From contig CANEGK010000011.1 in the NCBI GenBank assembly GCA_947427035.1, forward strand, positions 1-57,228: a stretch of DNA of 57,228 nucleotides, read 5' to 3'. The position numbers and the translations under genes are program-made. Below, one piece after another: positions 31,900 to 40,407 of this stretch (the stretch's first letter is position 1; every line of letters begins with the position of its first letter). Source of the stretch: an uncultured Clostridium sp. (lineage in GTDB: Bacteria > Bacillota > Clostridia > Oscillospirales > Butyricicoccaceae). The notes under the pieces were generated by a model. It did no database searches and was not told where the DNA came from. It saw only the letters and a program-made list of their open reading frames with translations.

Positions 31900-32385
31900 A
31901 TGAGCGAAGACGTTTTGTTCGCGCGGGTGGACGAGAACGACAGCCTGGACATGGCGCAGGCTGAAGAAGCAGTCAACACCAGCAAATACCTTATTTTCAT
32001 AACGGACGATTTGAAATTCGGCATCGACGCCGATTATGTGGTTGAAATTATCACCAACCACATAATTACCTATCTGCCCATGCTGCCGGATTTTGTCCGC
32101 GGTATTATTAATCTGCGCGGCCAGATGATCCCCATCGTCGACATGCGCCGCCGCTTAGGCAAACAGGATAAAGACGACTGCCTGGTCATCGTACTTAACA
32201 TCAACGGTACGCAGATCGGGATTTTGGTCGACGCTGTCGATCAGATGATTGACATCCCGCACGCCAGCATTCTGCCTATGCCGTCGCAAAGCGCCCAGGA
32301 GCTGGTTTCGGGAATGTGCTCTCTTCCCGACGGCTCCGGTACGATGCTGGTTCTCTCATGCGACCAGCTGCTGCCCCATGACTAA
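31900..32385 (+). CDS. cheW: Chemotaxis coupling protein CheW
   Basis: 161 aa. A short acidic N-terminal extension (about 25 aa) precedes the CheW fold: KYLIFITDDLKFGIDADYVVEII, LPDFVRGIINLRGQMIPIVDMR (the conserved receptor- and CheA-binding segment), then GILVDAVDQMIDI. It links receptors to CheA. The start is ATG 31900 behind AAAGGAGGA, 23 bases after cheA. Its 3' end overlaps cheR by 8 bases. Confidence 0.95.
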   Translation: MSEDVLFARVDENDSLDMAQAEEAVNTSKYLIFITDDLKFGIDADYVVEIITNHIITYLPMLPDFVRGIINLRGQMIPIVDMRRRLGKQDKDDCLVIVLNINGTQIGILVDAVDQMIDIPHASILPMPSQSAQELVSGMCSLPDGSGTMLVLSCDQLLPHD

Positions 32386-33217
32386 TTCGGAGAATAAGGG
32401 GAGCGGGCAGTTTTCCCCCATGACGATTTCGGACGCCGACTTCAAACGGCTGGTTAGCTTTGTGCAATCTACCTATGGGATTGACCTTTCGCAGAAGCGC
32501 CAGCTGATTACAGGCCGCCTTTCCACTGCCCTGAAGCAGAAGGGCTACAAAAGCTTTTCTGATTTTGTCAACCACCTGCTGAAAACCAAGGATGAGAGCG
32601 AGATGACCTTGCTGCTCAACAAGCTGACAACCAATTACACCTTTTTCATGCGCGAGCAGGAGCATCTTGATTATTTTCAGCAGCAGATCATCCCCGAAAT
32701 TGTACGGCGCCACCAGAAGGACAAGGTGTTGTCCATTTGGAGCGCCGGGTGTTCAACCGGCGAGGAACCGTACAATATTTCCATGTATCTTTACGATTAC
32801 CTGGGAACGCAGGCCGAGCAGTGGGATACCCGCCTGTTGGCCACCGATATTTCGGCGCAGGCTTTGGCCGCCGCCAAACGCGGCGTTTATCAGCTGCCCG
32901 ACACCGTGCCTGCGGCGTGGAAGAAAAAATATTTTGTACAGGAGCCGGACGGCCGCCATACGGTGTCGCCCGCCATCAAGAAAAACGTCATATTCCAGAC
33001 CTTTAACCTGATGGATCCAATTCATTTCCGCAGAAAATTTGATGTGATTTTCTGCCGGAATGTCATGATTTATTTTGATCAGCCCACAAAAGACGCGTTG
33101 GTGCGCCGGTTTTATGACGCGACGGTGCCGGGGGGATATCTGCTGATCAGCTATTCGGAAAACCTGAATCAAAATACTGCTTACCGCAGGGTGGCTGCCG
33201 CTACGTTCCAAAAATAA
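32378..33217 (+). CDS. cheR: Chemoreceptor methyltransferase CheR
   Basis: 279 aa. The N-terminal helical domain (FKRLVSFVQSTYGIDL; LLNKLTTNYTFFMREQEH) precedes the SAM-binding domain: IWSAGCSTGEEPY, LLATDISAQAL, DVIFCRNVMIYFD. It methylates receptor glutamates. I chose ATG 32378, which overlaps the cheW stop and allows coupled translation; ATG 32420 is an alternative but has poor spacing. Confidence 0.95.
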   Translation: MTNSENKGSGQFSPMTISDADFKRLVSFVQSTYGIDLSQKRQLITGRLSTALKQKGYKSFSDFVNHLLKTKDESEMTLLLNKLTTNYTFFMREQEHLDYFQQQIIPEIVRRHQKDKVLSIWSAGCSTGEEPYNISMYLYDYLGTQAEQWDTRLLATDISAQALAAAKRGVYQLPDTVPAAWKKKYFVQEPDGRHTVSPAIKKNVIFQTFNLMDPIHFRRKFDVIFCRNVMIYFDQPTKDALVRRFYDATVPGGYLLISYSENLNQNTAYRRVAAATFQK

Positions 33218-33236
33218 ACAGAGGGGGCTTTATGGA

Positions 33237-34268
33237 ATGGCGCCTAACAAAAAGGTTCGCGTTATGGTCGTGGATGATTCCATGCTGGCGCGAAGCCTGA
33301 TTATCAAAGGGCTGTCGGCAAACCCGGGAATCGAAGTGGTAGGGTATGCTATCAATACCATGGACGCAAGAAACAAGTTTGCCCAGCTCAAGCCCGATGT
33401 AATGACAATGGATGTGGAAATGCCCGGCATGAGCGGTATTGATTTTTTAAAACAGTTCCTGCCGGAGCATCCGGTGCCCGTTGTACTGGTTTCTTCGTTA
33501 AACCTGCGGGTTTTTGACGCGCTGTCTGCCGGCGCGGTGGATTTTCTCCGCAAACCGGAAAAAGATAAGACCGAGACGTTTATTGAAGCGTTGACGCAAA
33601 AAGTGCTTATGGCGGCCCATGCGAAGGTGCGCATTGCCCCGCCAGCGGTCGAGACGGCCGCACCGTCCGCCGCACTGGGCGCTCATGCGTCACTGGACAA
33701 TGTGATCATTGGTCTGGGCGCATCTACCGGGGGAACGGAAGCCACGCTCGAAGTTATGAAGGGCCTGCCCGCGGATATTCCCGGCATGGTCATCGTCCAG
33801 CATATGCCGCCCGGTTTTACCAAAATGTACGCAGACAGGCTCAACCGCCTTTGCAGTATGGAAGTGCGCGAGGCAAAGAGCGGGGATGAAATTCACCGCG
33901 GATTGGCGCTGATCGCACCGGCGGACTTTCAGACCAAAGTTGTCCGCATCGGCAATCGCTACACCGTTTCCTGCGGTTTTGCGGAACGGGTCAGCGGACA
34001 CCGCCCGTCAGTCGATGTTCTGTTCCGTTCGATGGCGGACAATGTGACCTGTAAAATGGTGGGTATCATCATGACCGGGATGGGGCAGGACGGCGCGGAC
34101 GGCCTCTTGGCCATGCGCAGGCGGGGCGCTTATACCATCGGACAGGATGAAGAGTCCTCGGTTGTCTATGGAATGCCGGGGGTCGCCAAAAAAATCGGCG
34201 CTGTTGCGATTCAGGCGTCTTGCAGCAATATTGCGCAGGTGCTGATGCGTCATCTGAAAACCCTATAG
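33237..34268 (+). CDS. cheB: Chemotaxis methylesterase/deamidase CheB
   Basis: 343 aa. The receiver domain has Asp13/Asp14, phospho-acceptor Asp59 (MTMDVEMPGM) and a KP motif. A short linker leads to the esterase domain with the Ser-His-Asp triad in GASTGGTEA, VQHMPPGFT and TGMGQDGADG. It removes methyl groups from receptors when phosphorylated by CheA. It starts at ATG 33237 behind GAGGGGGC. It is the last gene of the che operon; cheY, cheC and cheD are not in the window. Confidence 0.97.
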   Translation: MAPNKKVRVMVVDDSMLARSLIIKGLSANPGIEVVGYAINTMDARNKFAQLKPDVMTMDVEMPGMSGIDFLKQFLPEHPVPVVLVSSLNLRVFDALSAGAVDFLRKPEKDKTETFIEALTQKVLMAAHAKVRIAPPAVETAAPSAALGAHASLDNVIIGLGASTGGTEATLEVMKGLPADIPGMVIVQHMPPGFTKMYADRLNRLCSMEVREAKSGDEIHRGLALIAPADFQTKVVRIGNRYTVSCGFAERVSGHRPSVDVLFRSMADNVTCKMVGIIMTGMGQDGADGLLAMRRRGAYTIGQDEESSVVYGMPGVAKKIGAVAIQASCSNIAQVLMRHLKTL

Positions 34269-34486
34269 CCGACCTGAAAAAAAGAGAATGCCGGTCATTG
34301 CAGTGCAGAAAAACCTGCCGACCGCGCCTCGATTAAAAAGACAGCCTGTTAAAAAGCTACCGGCTGAAAGTCAAGCTCTGATTTTTAGCATAATCAATAA
34401 AAAATCCTCGTTTTAAAGGGGAATTTTATCAGGTAATTCGGCGTATTGTATAAAAATAGAAAAGATGCCGCAGTGGCAGAGCAGAG

Positions 34487-34522
34487 TGGAAGAGAAAGAA
34501 AATTCTCTTCCATTCTTATTTT
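34487..34522 (+). terminator. Terminator of che operon
   Basis: A 10-bp stem TGGAAGAGAA/TTCTCTTCCA with a 6-base loop, then TTCTTATTTT. The T tail overlaps the -35 region of the next promoter. The stretch 34269-34486 before it contains no gene I can support. Confidence 0.75.
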
Positions 34523-34542
34523 CCACCCCATATTGTCGATAT
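34516..34542 (+). promoter_or_regulatory. Probable sigma-28-type promoter of flgM operon
   Basis: TTAT (34516-34519), 15-base spacer, GTCGATAT (34535-34542). Two mismatches compared with the cheA and 41797 promoters, with identical spacing. flgM is sigma-28-dependent in many bacteria. Confidence 0.6.
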
Positions 34543-34590
34543 AAAATATTGAGTAGGTATGAATCATGGTAGATTAAGGATGTGAGATAT

Positions 34591-34899
34591 ATGCTGACTT
34601 CGTATGGCCCGGGTGCAATTCCGCCGGTCAGCCGGTCGAAGATGAGTTACACCGGCATAGAGCGGGAAAACCGCGTACAGGTCGCTAAGGGGGGCCATTA
34701 TGACTCTGTGAGTCTCTCGGCTGTTCCCAATAGGGAAAGCTCTTTCCGGGAGCTGGTCGGCCGTCTGTCGCAGGATGTGCGGACGGCGACGACGACAGGC
34801 GACATCCGCGCGCTGCGGGAAGAGGTTTCTTCAGGGCGGTATGTCCCCGACGCCAGAGTCATTGCGGCCAGAATGCTGCTGATGGAAAAGGAGCTGTAA
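34591..34899 (+). CDS. flgM: Anti-sigma-28 factor FlgM
   Basis: 102 aa. The C-terminal half (VSLSAVPNRESSFRELVGRLSQDV ... REEVSSGRYVPDARVIAARML) has the FlgM pattern: an amphipathic helix, then I/V..G.Y.vd...iA.kml. FlgM binds sigma-28 and holds class III genes silent until the hook-basal body is complete. The start is ATG 34591 (AAGGA ten bases upstream) rather than the in-frame GTG at 34582. It directly abuts flgN. Confidence 0.9.
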   Translation: MLTSYGPGAIPPVSRSKMSYTGIERENRVQVAKGGHYDSVSLSAVPNRESSFRELVGRLSQDVRTATTTGDIRALREEVSSGRYVPDARVIAARMLLMEKEL

Positions 34900-35361
34900 A
34901 TGGAGCGGCTGCTTGATATATTCGATAAGCTGGCCGCCTGTCTGGGGCAGCTCGCCGACTTGTCCCACCAGAAGACCGATGCTGTCCGGGCGGACAATTT
35001 GCTGGCGCTTGACGAAGTGCTCAAGCAGGAACAGGCTTTGACCCTGTCCATACGCGGGCTGGAAAGTAAGAACGATGCTCTTTTGAAAGAGTTCGGACTC
35101 AAGCAGGTGCCGCTGAGTGCACTGCCGGAACGCTACCCTCCCGAGCTGCAGCTGAAAGCCAAACAGACAGTCGATAACCTGCACAATCAGTACGATCTGT
35201 ATCGCAGCGCCGCCGAGGTGGCGCGCAACACACTGGAATGCAATTTGCATGAAATAGAAAAGTTCCTCATGCAGCAGGGGATGGATCCTGCGGCTGGGCC
35301 GGGTTATGTCTCGCCGGATCTGGAACCCCCTGCGCCGATGAAGACCGATTTTCGCATATAA
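34900..35361 (+). CDS. flgN: FlgN export chaperone
   Basis: 153 aa, mostly alpha-helical with heptad-like Leu spacing (about 1-130) and a Pro-rich end, as in FlgN, the chaperone of hook-associated proteins FlgK and FlgL. Its start codon follows the flgM stop with no gap. flgK and flgL come next, its expected clients. Confidence 0.88.
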   Translation: MERLLDIFDKLAACLGQLADLSHQKTDAVRADNLLALDEVLKQEQALTLSIRGLESKNDALLKEFGLKQVPLSALPERYPPELQLKAKQTVDNLHNQYDLYRSAAEVARNTLECNLHEIEKFLMQQGMDPAAGPGYVSPDLEPPAPMKTDFRI

Positions 35362-35392
35362 GTGTGTCGCGTGCAGATAAAGGAGAGTAGAC

Positions 35393-37462
35393 ATGAGTTC
35401 GATAGGCACATTTGGTTCGTTTACAACAGCCCGGCTCGGGATTTACAGTGCGCATAAGGGCCTGAGTGTCACGGGTAATAATATTTCGAATATCAATACG
35501 GTGGGTTACACCCGTCAGTCGCTGGATCAGGTCAGCCTGCATGTCGGCGGCGCCGATCGTTACCATTCGTCCTATGACGTAAAGATTGGCAACGGCGCGC
35601 TCGCCGTGGGCGTTTCACAGCTGCGTGATCCGTACCTTGACATTCGCTACCGCTCGGAATCGGCGAGTGTCGGAGCGATGAACGCCAAGCTGGAAGGCTT
35701 GAATAACCTGGCCGCTATTTTCGATGAGGTGGGCGATGGCGACGACGAAAACGGCGTTATTGGCGCGCAGTTCAGCGATCTGTTGCGGGCGCTGCAAAAT
35801 CTGACCGATCAGACCAACCAGGGGCAATATGACACGCAGGTGCGTACCTCGGCCGAAACGCTGGTCACGCTCTTCAATTCGGCGGCCAGTCAGCTGGAAG
35901 AGATTCGCAAAAATACCGTCACCGGCATGGAGAAAAAGGTCACCGAGGTCAACGAGATTCTCAATAATATCCGCGATCTGAACACCAGTATCCGCAAAAG
36001 TGAAATTCACGGCGACCCTGCTCTTGAACTCCGTGATGAGAGAAACCGGCTGATCGACGATCTTTCGGAGTTCGTGAAGATAGATGTCATCTACAGTGAA
36101 GAGGACATCGGCTGTGGCATGACGGTGGAAAAGCTGAGTATTCGGCTGGGCAATGCCAACCCGGATGCTTCGGTTGACACGGATACCGCCCTGCTGGTTG
36201 ACGGCATGTTTTCAACCCAGCTGTCTATCCGCACAACGCCGAAGCTGAACGAGGGCGCGGATAAAGACGTAAATCCGTATTTGAAGCCGGACGGCACGCC
36301 GACGGCGGATGAAGCTGAGGCAGACCAGGTTTACAGCGAAAATTATGACATTAATCTGAGCAAGCTGTACGATTATCGCGGGCGTGAGTGGGAAGACGTC
36401 AGCAAACCCAAGACGACCGCGTTTAAGACCGAGGCGGATTATAACGCGGCGCAGGCGGCCAATCCGGCAGGGACGGTCGACGACGGCAAAGGCACCAAAA
36501 CGACCACTGCGTATTATACGACAACGACAAAAGACGCTGCGGGAAAAGATGTCACCAACTACATTTGTGCAGTCACCACGGCCAAATACACACAGGAAGT
36601 TGCGCTGGACGACAACGATTTGTATGGTTCCTTGCAGGCTACGCGTGAGACGTTGAGCGAAGCGGGCGAGTTCACCACCAAGGATCATATTGCGAATATA
36701 GACGAAGGCGCCGCGACCAAGCGCGGAATTCCCTATTACCAGCATTCGCTGGATTTGCTGGCCCGGCAGTTTGCAACCATTATGAACGAGGCCAACAATG
36801 GCTATATGGTCAATGAAAAGAATGAGTATATTGATAAGGACGGCAATGTGCTGACAGAAGGTGGAAACCCCATTGTAAAAGGCACAGATTTGACAGATGC
36901 GCAAAAGGCGGTTGTGGAGGCCGACGGTTACCGCCCCGAAGGCTTCGGAAACCTGTTCAGCAACCACGGCGACGGGGATGATGCTGAGGGTATCACGGCG
37001 GCCAATCTGTCTATTGCGGCCAAATGGGCTTCGGGCGATGTCAATATTGTTTCGACTTATATCCGGCCGACTAACTTCGACGAGTCTGCCAGCACGCAGA
37101 ACTCCAACGTCGTGCATATGCGCGCGCTGCTGGAGGAGAGCTTTGATTATTTCCCCAGCTCCGTTGTCGACGACGCCAGCGGCGTGCCCATGTTCAGGGG
37201 CAATTTCGCCAGCATGTTTAATAGCATCGGCGGTGTGCTCGCCAATGATCAGCGCAGCACCAACATTAAATTGAACAGCTATTATAACAGGGCTATCGAG
37301 TTGGACACCGGCCGTGATTCGGTGTCAGGCGTTGACTTGAATGACGAAGCCATGAACCTCATGCAATATCAAAAATCGTATTCTGCGGCGTGCCGGCTGA
37401 TGACAACGCTGGACGAGGCGCTTGACAAGCTGATCAACGGCACGGGTACAACCGGCAGGTAA
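35393..37462 (+). CDS. flgK: Hook-associated protein FlgK
   Basis: 689 aa, clearly longer than the ~500-550 aa usual in Firmicutes. The N-terminus has the flagellar rod/hook signature (GLSVTGNNISNINTVGYTRQ, 20-39). The C-terminus ends DLNDEAMNLMQYQKSYSAA and a helix, the D0/D1 parts. Extra length lies in the middle (about 285-470), with Thr/Lys/Asp-rich sequence, probably a surface-exposed domain. FlgK forms the first hook-filament junction. ATG 35393 is preceded by AAAGGAGAG. Confidence 0.95.
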   Translation: MSSIGTFGSFTTARLGIYSAHKGLSVTGNNISNINTVGYTRQSLDQVSLHVGGADRYHSSYDVKIGNGALAVGVSQLRDPYLDIRYRSESASVGAMNAKLEGLNNLAAIFDEVGDGDDENGVIGAQFSDLLRALQNLTDQTNQGQYDTQVRTSAETLVTLFNSAASQLEEIRKNTVTGMEKKVTEVNEILNNIRDLNTSIRKSEIHGDPALELRDERNRLIDDLSEFVKIDVIYSEEDIGCGMTVEKLSIRLGNANPDASVDTDTALLVDGMFSTQLSIRTTPKLNEGADKDVNPYLKPDGTPTADEAEADQVYSENYDINLSKLYDYRGREWEDVSKPKTTAFKTEADYNAAQAANPAGTVDDGKGTKTTTAYYTTTTKDAAGKDVTNYICAVTTAKYTQEVALDDNDLYGSLQATRETLSEAGEFTTKDHIANIDEGAATKRGIPYYQHSLDLLARQFATIMNEANNGYMVNEKNEYIDKDGNVLTEGGNPIVKGTDLTDAQKAVVEADGYRPEGFGNLFSNHGDGDDAEGITAANLSIAAKWASGDVNIVSTYIRPTNFDESASTQNSNVVHMRALLEESFDYFPSSVVDDASGVPMFRGNFASMFNSIGGVLANDQRSTNIKLNSYYNRAIELDTGRDSVSGVDLNDEAMNLMQYQKSYSAACRLMTTLDEALDKLINGTGTTGR

Positions 37463-37474
37463 GGAGGGGTAAAA

Positions 37475-38599
37475 ATGATTCGTGCGACAACCAACGGCGT
37501 TTTAAAAGGATACAGAAGCAATTTGATGACTTCCTTTGTCAAACTCAACAGCGCGCGCAACACAGTTCTGTCTCAGCGCAACTTCAATACCTATGCTGAA
37601 GACCCGGCCGCGGCGTCGCAGTGCTTCCAGATTCGCCGCTCTTTCCAGCGGGTCAGCACACAGATGACGCTCAGCGACGCGACCATGCACAAGTATGAAA
37701 CGGCGTACAGCGCGCTGGAAAAGGTCGTCGGTATGGTGGACAATGAAGCGGACGATTCCGCGCTGGCCGCCGCGCTTCGCGCGGCCAACAAGCCGACCGG
37801 CGCCGGCCGCACGGCGCTGGGCAAAGAGCTGATGGAGCTGTCCGACAGCATTGTGCAGTCGATGAACTCGAAATACGGCGACGTCTTTACCTTTGCCGGG
37901 GCAGACGGACACAATGTACCTTTTACCTGGGAGACAGGTGCGGACGGCGCGCGCCAGCTCTGTTACCGCGGCGTGCCGGTTGATGTCTCCGTTCCCGAAC
38001 CGGTATATGCCGATCCGGACGATCCGACCAGTGCGGTTACCAATCAGGACGAGATTGACAAGGCGAAGGAGCAGCTGGCTAAGCTCGACTACATGAGCGG
38101 CGAGAGCCGTTTTGTCGATATTGGCATCGGTTTGCAGGAGCATAACGGCGAACTCATCAAAGCCAGCGCCTTTAACGACGCGCTGCAGGGCATCAATTTT
38201 CTGGGGTATGGTGTGGATAAAAACGGCGATTCTGACAATATTGCCTCGATCATCAACCGGATGGGCCAGATTTTGTCCAATTGTAAAGAGGACAGCGGCG
38301 AGTGGGGCAGCGACGAAGATATGGCGGAATACCAGCGGCTGGCAGAAAAGTTTGACGATGTTGCCGCCGAACTGAAGAAAAACCATGTCGAGCTTTCGAC
38401 GCGGGCGCTGTTTTTAAAGAATAACCATGATCAGCTGAAAACAACGGCGAACACATTGAACACACAGTTTTTGGACATTGAGCAGTGCGATCTTGCCGAC
38501 GCGATTACCTCGTTTTCCTGGGCACAGTACTGCTATAACGCCGCACTCAAGGTCGGCAACAGCATCTTGTCCCAAAGCCTGATGGACTATTTGGGTTAA
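37475..38599 (+). CDS. flgL: Hook-associated protein FlgL
   Basis: 374 aa. N-terminal flagellin-like helix (RNFNTYAEDPAAASQCFQIR, about 32-51), and the C-terminus DIEQCDLADAITSFSWAQYC resembles flagellin D0. It forms the second junction layer between hook and filament. The middle is longer than in Bacillus FlgL (298 aa). ATG 37475 has AAGGAGGGG upstream, 12 bases after flgK. Confidence 0.93.
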   Translation: MIRATTNGVLKGYRSNLMTSFVKLNSARNTVLSQRNFNTYAEDPAAASQCFQIRRSFQRVSTQMTLSDATMHKYETAYSALEKVVGMVDNEADDSALAAALRAANKPTGAGRTALGKELMELSDSIVQSMNSKYGDVFTFAGADGHNVPFTWETGADGARQLCYRGVPVDVSVPEPVYADPDDPTSAVTNQDEIDKAKEQLAKLDYMSGESRFVDIGIGLQEHNGELIKASAFNDALQGINFLGYGVDKNGDSDNIASIINRMGQILSNCKEDSGEWGSDEDMAEYQRLAEKFDDVAAELKKNHVELSTRALFLKNNHDQLKTTANTLNTQFLDIEQCDLADAITSFSWAQYCYNAALKVGNSILSQSLMDYLG

Positions 38600-38647
38600 T
38601 TTTAAAGTTTGCAAAGCGTTTGCTTTGGAAGGGAGCGCATATTTTCC

Positions 38648-39256
38648 ATGTATCCGCTTATCGAGATCAAAACAGTCCCCATCGAAATTGAAATGAAAGT
38701 GACCCATGCCAAGCTTGAGTATGCACGGGGGACGGCCGAACTGGAAATTTCCAGAAAAGACGGCGGCGGACTGCATATTCAAAGCCGCCCGATTCGCCTC
38801 AATATTGATACGTTTGAAGCGCGCAACTCCATCGTTCCCACGCCGATGCGCGCTGTCGAGCAAAATGCGCAAATCGGCCAGCAGGCGGCTTATGAGGCGA
38901 CGGCTACCTATGCCCGACAGGGTCAACTGCTGCTCAACGCCAAAATTGGGGAGGAACTGGTGACCCAGTTTGCCGCAGAGGCACAGACCAGCAAGCTGAA
39001 AACCAATGTGGGGCTTCAGTTTTTGCCCAGTGTTGGCCCGGAAATCAGCTGGAACCCCGGCGAAATGCAGATCCGCTTTGAAATGGATAAGCTTAATTTT
39101 GACTGGCGGTTCGACAAGCAGCAGTTTGAGTTTACGCCGGGAGATATTGAAGTCTCGGTGACGCAGCAGCCCGATGTGCAGATTAAATATGTCGGCGGAC
39201 CGATTTACGTCCCGCCCTCTTCCGATCCCAATTTCGAGGGCGACGACGAGGCATAA
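38648..39256 (+). CDS. DUF6470 protein (YviE-like) of the flagellar operon
   Basis: 202 aa. MYPLIEIKTVPIEIEMKVTHA and the middle QAAYEATATYARQGQLLLNA match the family typically encoded between flgL and fliW in Firmicutes (yviE in Bacillus). The function is unknown. No signal peptide or membrane segment; the acidic tail ends GDDEA. ATG 38648 begins the conserved N-terminus; a longer frame from 38609 lacks a ribosome site. Confidence 0.85.
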   Translation: MYPLIEIKTVPIEIEMKVTHAKLEYARGTAELEISRKDGGGLHIQSRPIRLNIDTFEARNSIVPTPMRAVEQNAQIGQQAAYEATATYARQGQLLLNAKIGEELVTQFAAEAQTSKLKTNVGLQFLPSVGPEISWNPGEMQIRFEMDKLNFDWRFDKQQFEFTPGDIEVSVTQQPDVQIKYVGGPIYVPPSSDPNFEGDDEA

Positions 39257-39271
39257 AGGGAGGTTACCCTT

Positions 39272-39727
39272 TTGAAATTGCAGACGAAATACTTTGGCAC
39301 CATTGATTATGAGCCGGAAAGCTGCATCAGCTTTCCCAACGGCCTGGTCGGCTTTGAGGCGGAGCAGCAGTTTTTGCTGCTGCCGTTTGAAGGCAGCGCA
39401 CAAAGCCTGCTTTGCCTGCAAAGCATACGGACACCTTCGCTGGCTTTCGTAGTCATGGATCCCTTTGCCCTTCGCCCTGATTATGCCCCGGTGCTGCGTC
39501 CGGCAGAGCTGGAAGCGCTGGGAGTCTCTGACAGTGAAGAGCTGTGTTATTATGTCCTTTGTGTTGTGAAAAAACCGGCTTCGGACAGTACGGTGAACCT
39601 GAAATGCCCCGTCGCCATCAACCCGCATACCTTTACCGCTTATCAGGTGATTTTGGAGACAAAGGAATATGAAATGCGCCATCCTTTATCGGAATTTGCT
39701 CAGGGCGAGGGGGCGGCGCCATGCTGA
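39272..39727 (+). CDS. fliW: Flagellar assembly factor FliW
   Basis: 151 aa. The family pattern is plain: TKYFGTIDYEPESCISFPNG (5-24), LVGFE, then SLAFVVMDPF and LKCPVAINPHTFTAYQ. FliW binds CsrA and relieves its repression of flagellin synthesis; free flagellin competes for FliW. It starts with TTG at 39272 nine bases after AAGGGAGG, an unusual start codon. The last 7 bases overlap csrA, so the antagonist pair is translationally coupled. Confidence 0.95.
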   Translation: MKLQTKYFGTIDYEPESCISFPNGLVGFEAEQQFLLLPFEGSAQSLLCLQSIRTPSLAFVVMDPFALRPDYAPVLRPAELEALGVSDSEELCYYVLCVVKKPASDSTVNLKCPVAINPHTFTAYQVILETKEYEMRHPLSEFAQGEGAAPC

Positions 39728-40026
39728 TTTTACAGCGGCGAGAGGGCGAGTCTGTACATATTGGACAGGACATCGAAGTTACTATTTTGTCGGTTGAAAG
39801 CGGCAGGGTGCGCATTGCCATCACCGCTCCGACCGACGTGCCTATTTTGCGCAGTGAACTGGTGCGGGCGCAGGCGGCCAATCAGGACTCTGCACAGGAG
39901 CAATCGGCGCCGGCCGAGCTGCTTGACGTGTTGGGCAGCGTTTTGCCAGCTGGGCACGTACAAAAGCCTGGCGGCCCTTTGAAGCCTGTGGCGCCGCCTG
40001 ATATTCTGAAAAATAAAAAGAATTGA
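39721..40026 (+). CDS. csrA: Carbon storage/translation regulator CsrA, with long C-terminal tail
   Basis: 101 aa. The first ~50 residues are canonical CsrA (MLILQRREGESVHIG, SGRVRIAITAP, VPILRSEL). Typical CsrA has 60-75 aa; here ~35-40 further residues rich in Pro, Gly and Ala extend the C-terminus, the region to which FliW binds in Bacillus. CsrA blocks translation by binding GGA sites in leaders, notably of flagellin mRNA. It overlaps fliW and is followed by the yjfB-like gene. Confidence 0.95.
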   Translation: MLILQRREGESVHIGQDIEVTILSVESGRVRIAITAPTDVPILRSELVRAQAANQDSAQEQSAPAELLDVLGSVLPAGHVQKPGGPLKPVAPPDILKNKKN

Positions 40027-40057
40027 AATCCAACAGGAAGAAAGGCGGGTGAAATTT

Positions 40058-40240
40058 ATGATGGAATCCATTGCCGCTATGTCTATGAGCATGAGCGCTG
40101 CGGAGTTTGCACAGAACTATTCAATTTCCGTAGCGAAGAAAACGATGGAATCGCAGGAGCTGGCGGCACAGGAGTTGTTGAAAATGCTTCCGGAAGCTCC
40201 GGCCATGCCAAAGGGCCAGTTTATTGATGTGTATGCATAG
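40058..40240 (+). CDS. YjfB family putative motility protein
   Basis: 60 aa. It matches the small YjfB_motility family: SIAAMSMSMSAAEFAQNYSISVAKK, then a helix ELAAQELLKMLPEAP and an end G-x-x-I-D-V. The role is unknown, but members are linked with flagellar genes. AAAGGCGG lies nine bases before ATG 40058 (ATG 40061 is equally possible). It is the last gene of the flgM operon; a terminator follows after 13 bases. Confidence 0.82.
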   Translation: MMESIAAMSMSMSAAEFAQNYSISVAKKTMESQELAAQELLKMLPEAPAMPKGQFIDVYA

Positions 40241-40253
40241 CAGCTAAATCAGA

Positions 40254-40289
40254 CGCTGTCCGCTTTTTAAAAGCGGGCAGCGCTTTTTT
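40254..40289 (+). terminator. Terminator of flgM-csrA-yjfB operon
   Basis: A 12-bp stem CGCTGTCCGCTT/AAGCGGGCAGCG (one G-T) with loop TTTAA, followed by C and TTTTTT. Confidence 0.92.
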
Positions 40290-40407
40290 GTTTTGCGGGG
40301 AGATTAAGCGCTGTAGATGTAAGAGCGGCCTGCACTGCCGAAGGCTATTGCCCACGAATGGTATATTTTCCCTCGTATTGCGCAAAATCAGAGTGGGAGG
40401 GTTGTCT

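Noticed and set aside
38414..39682. Minus-strand 422-codon frame across flgL, DUF6470 and fliW
   Set aside because: Crosses three recognised genes and has no motif of its own.
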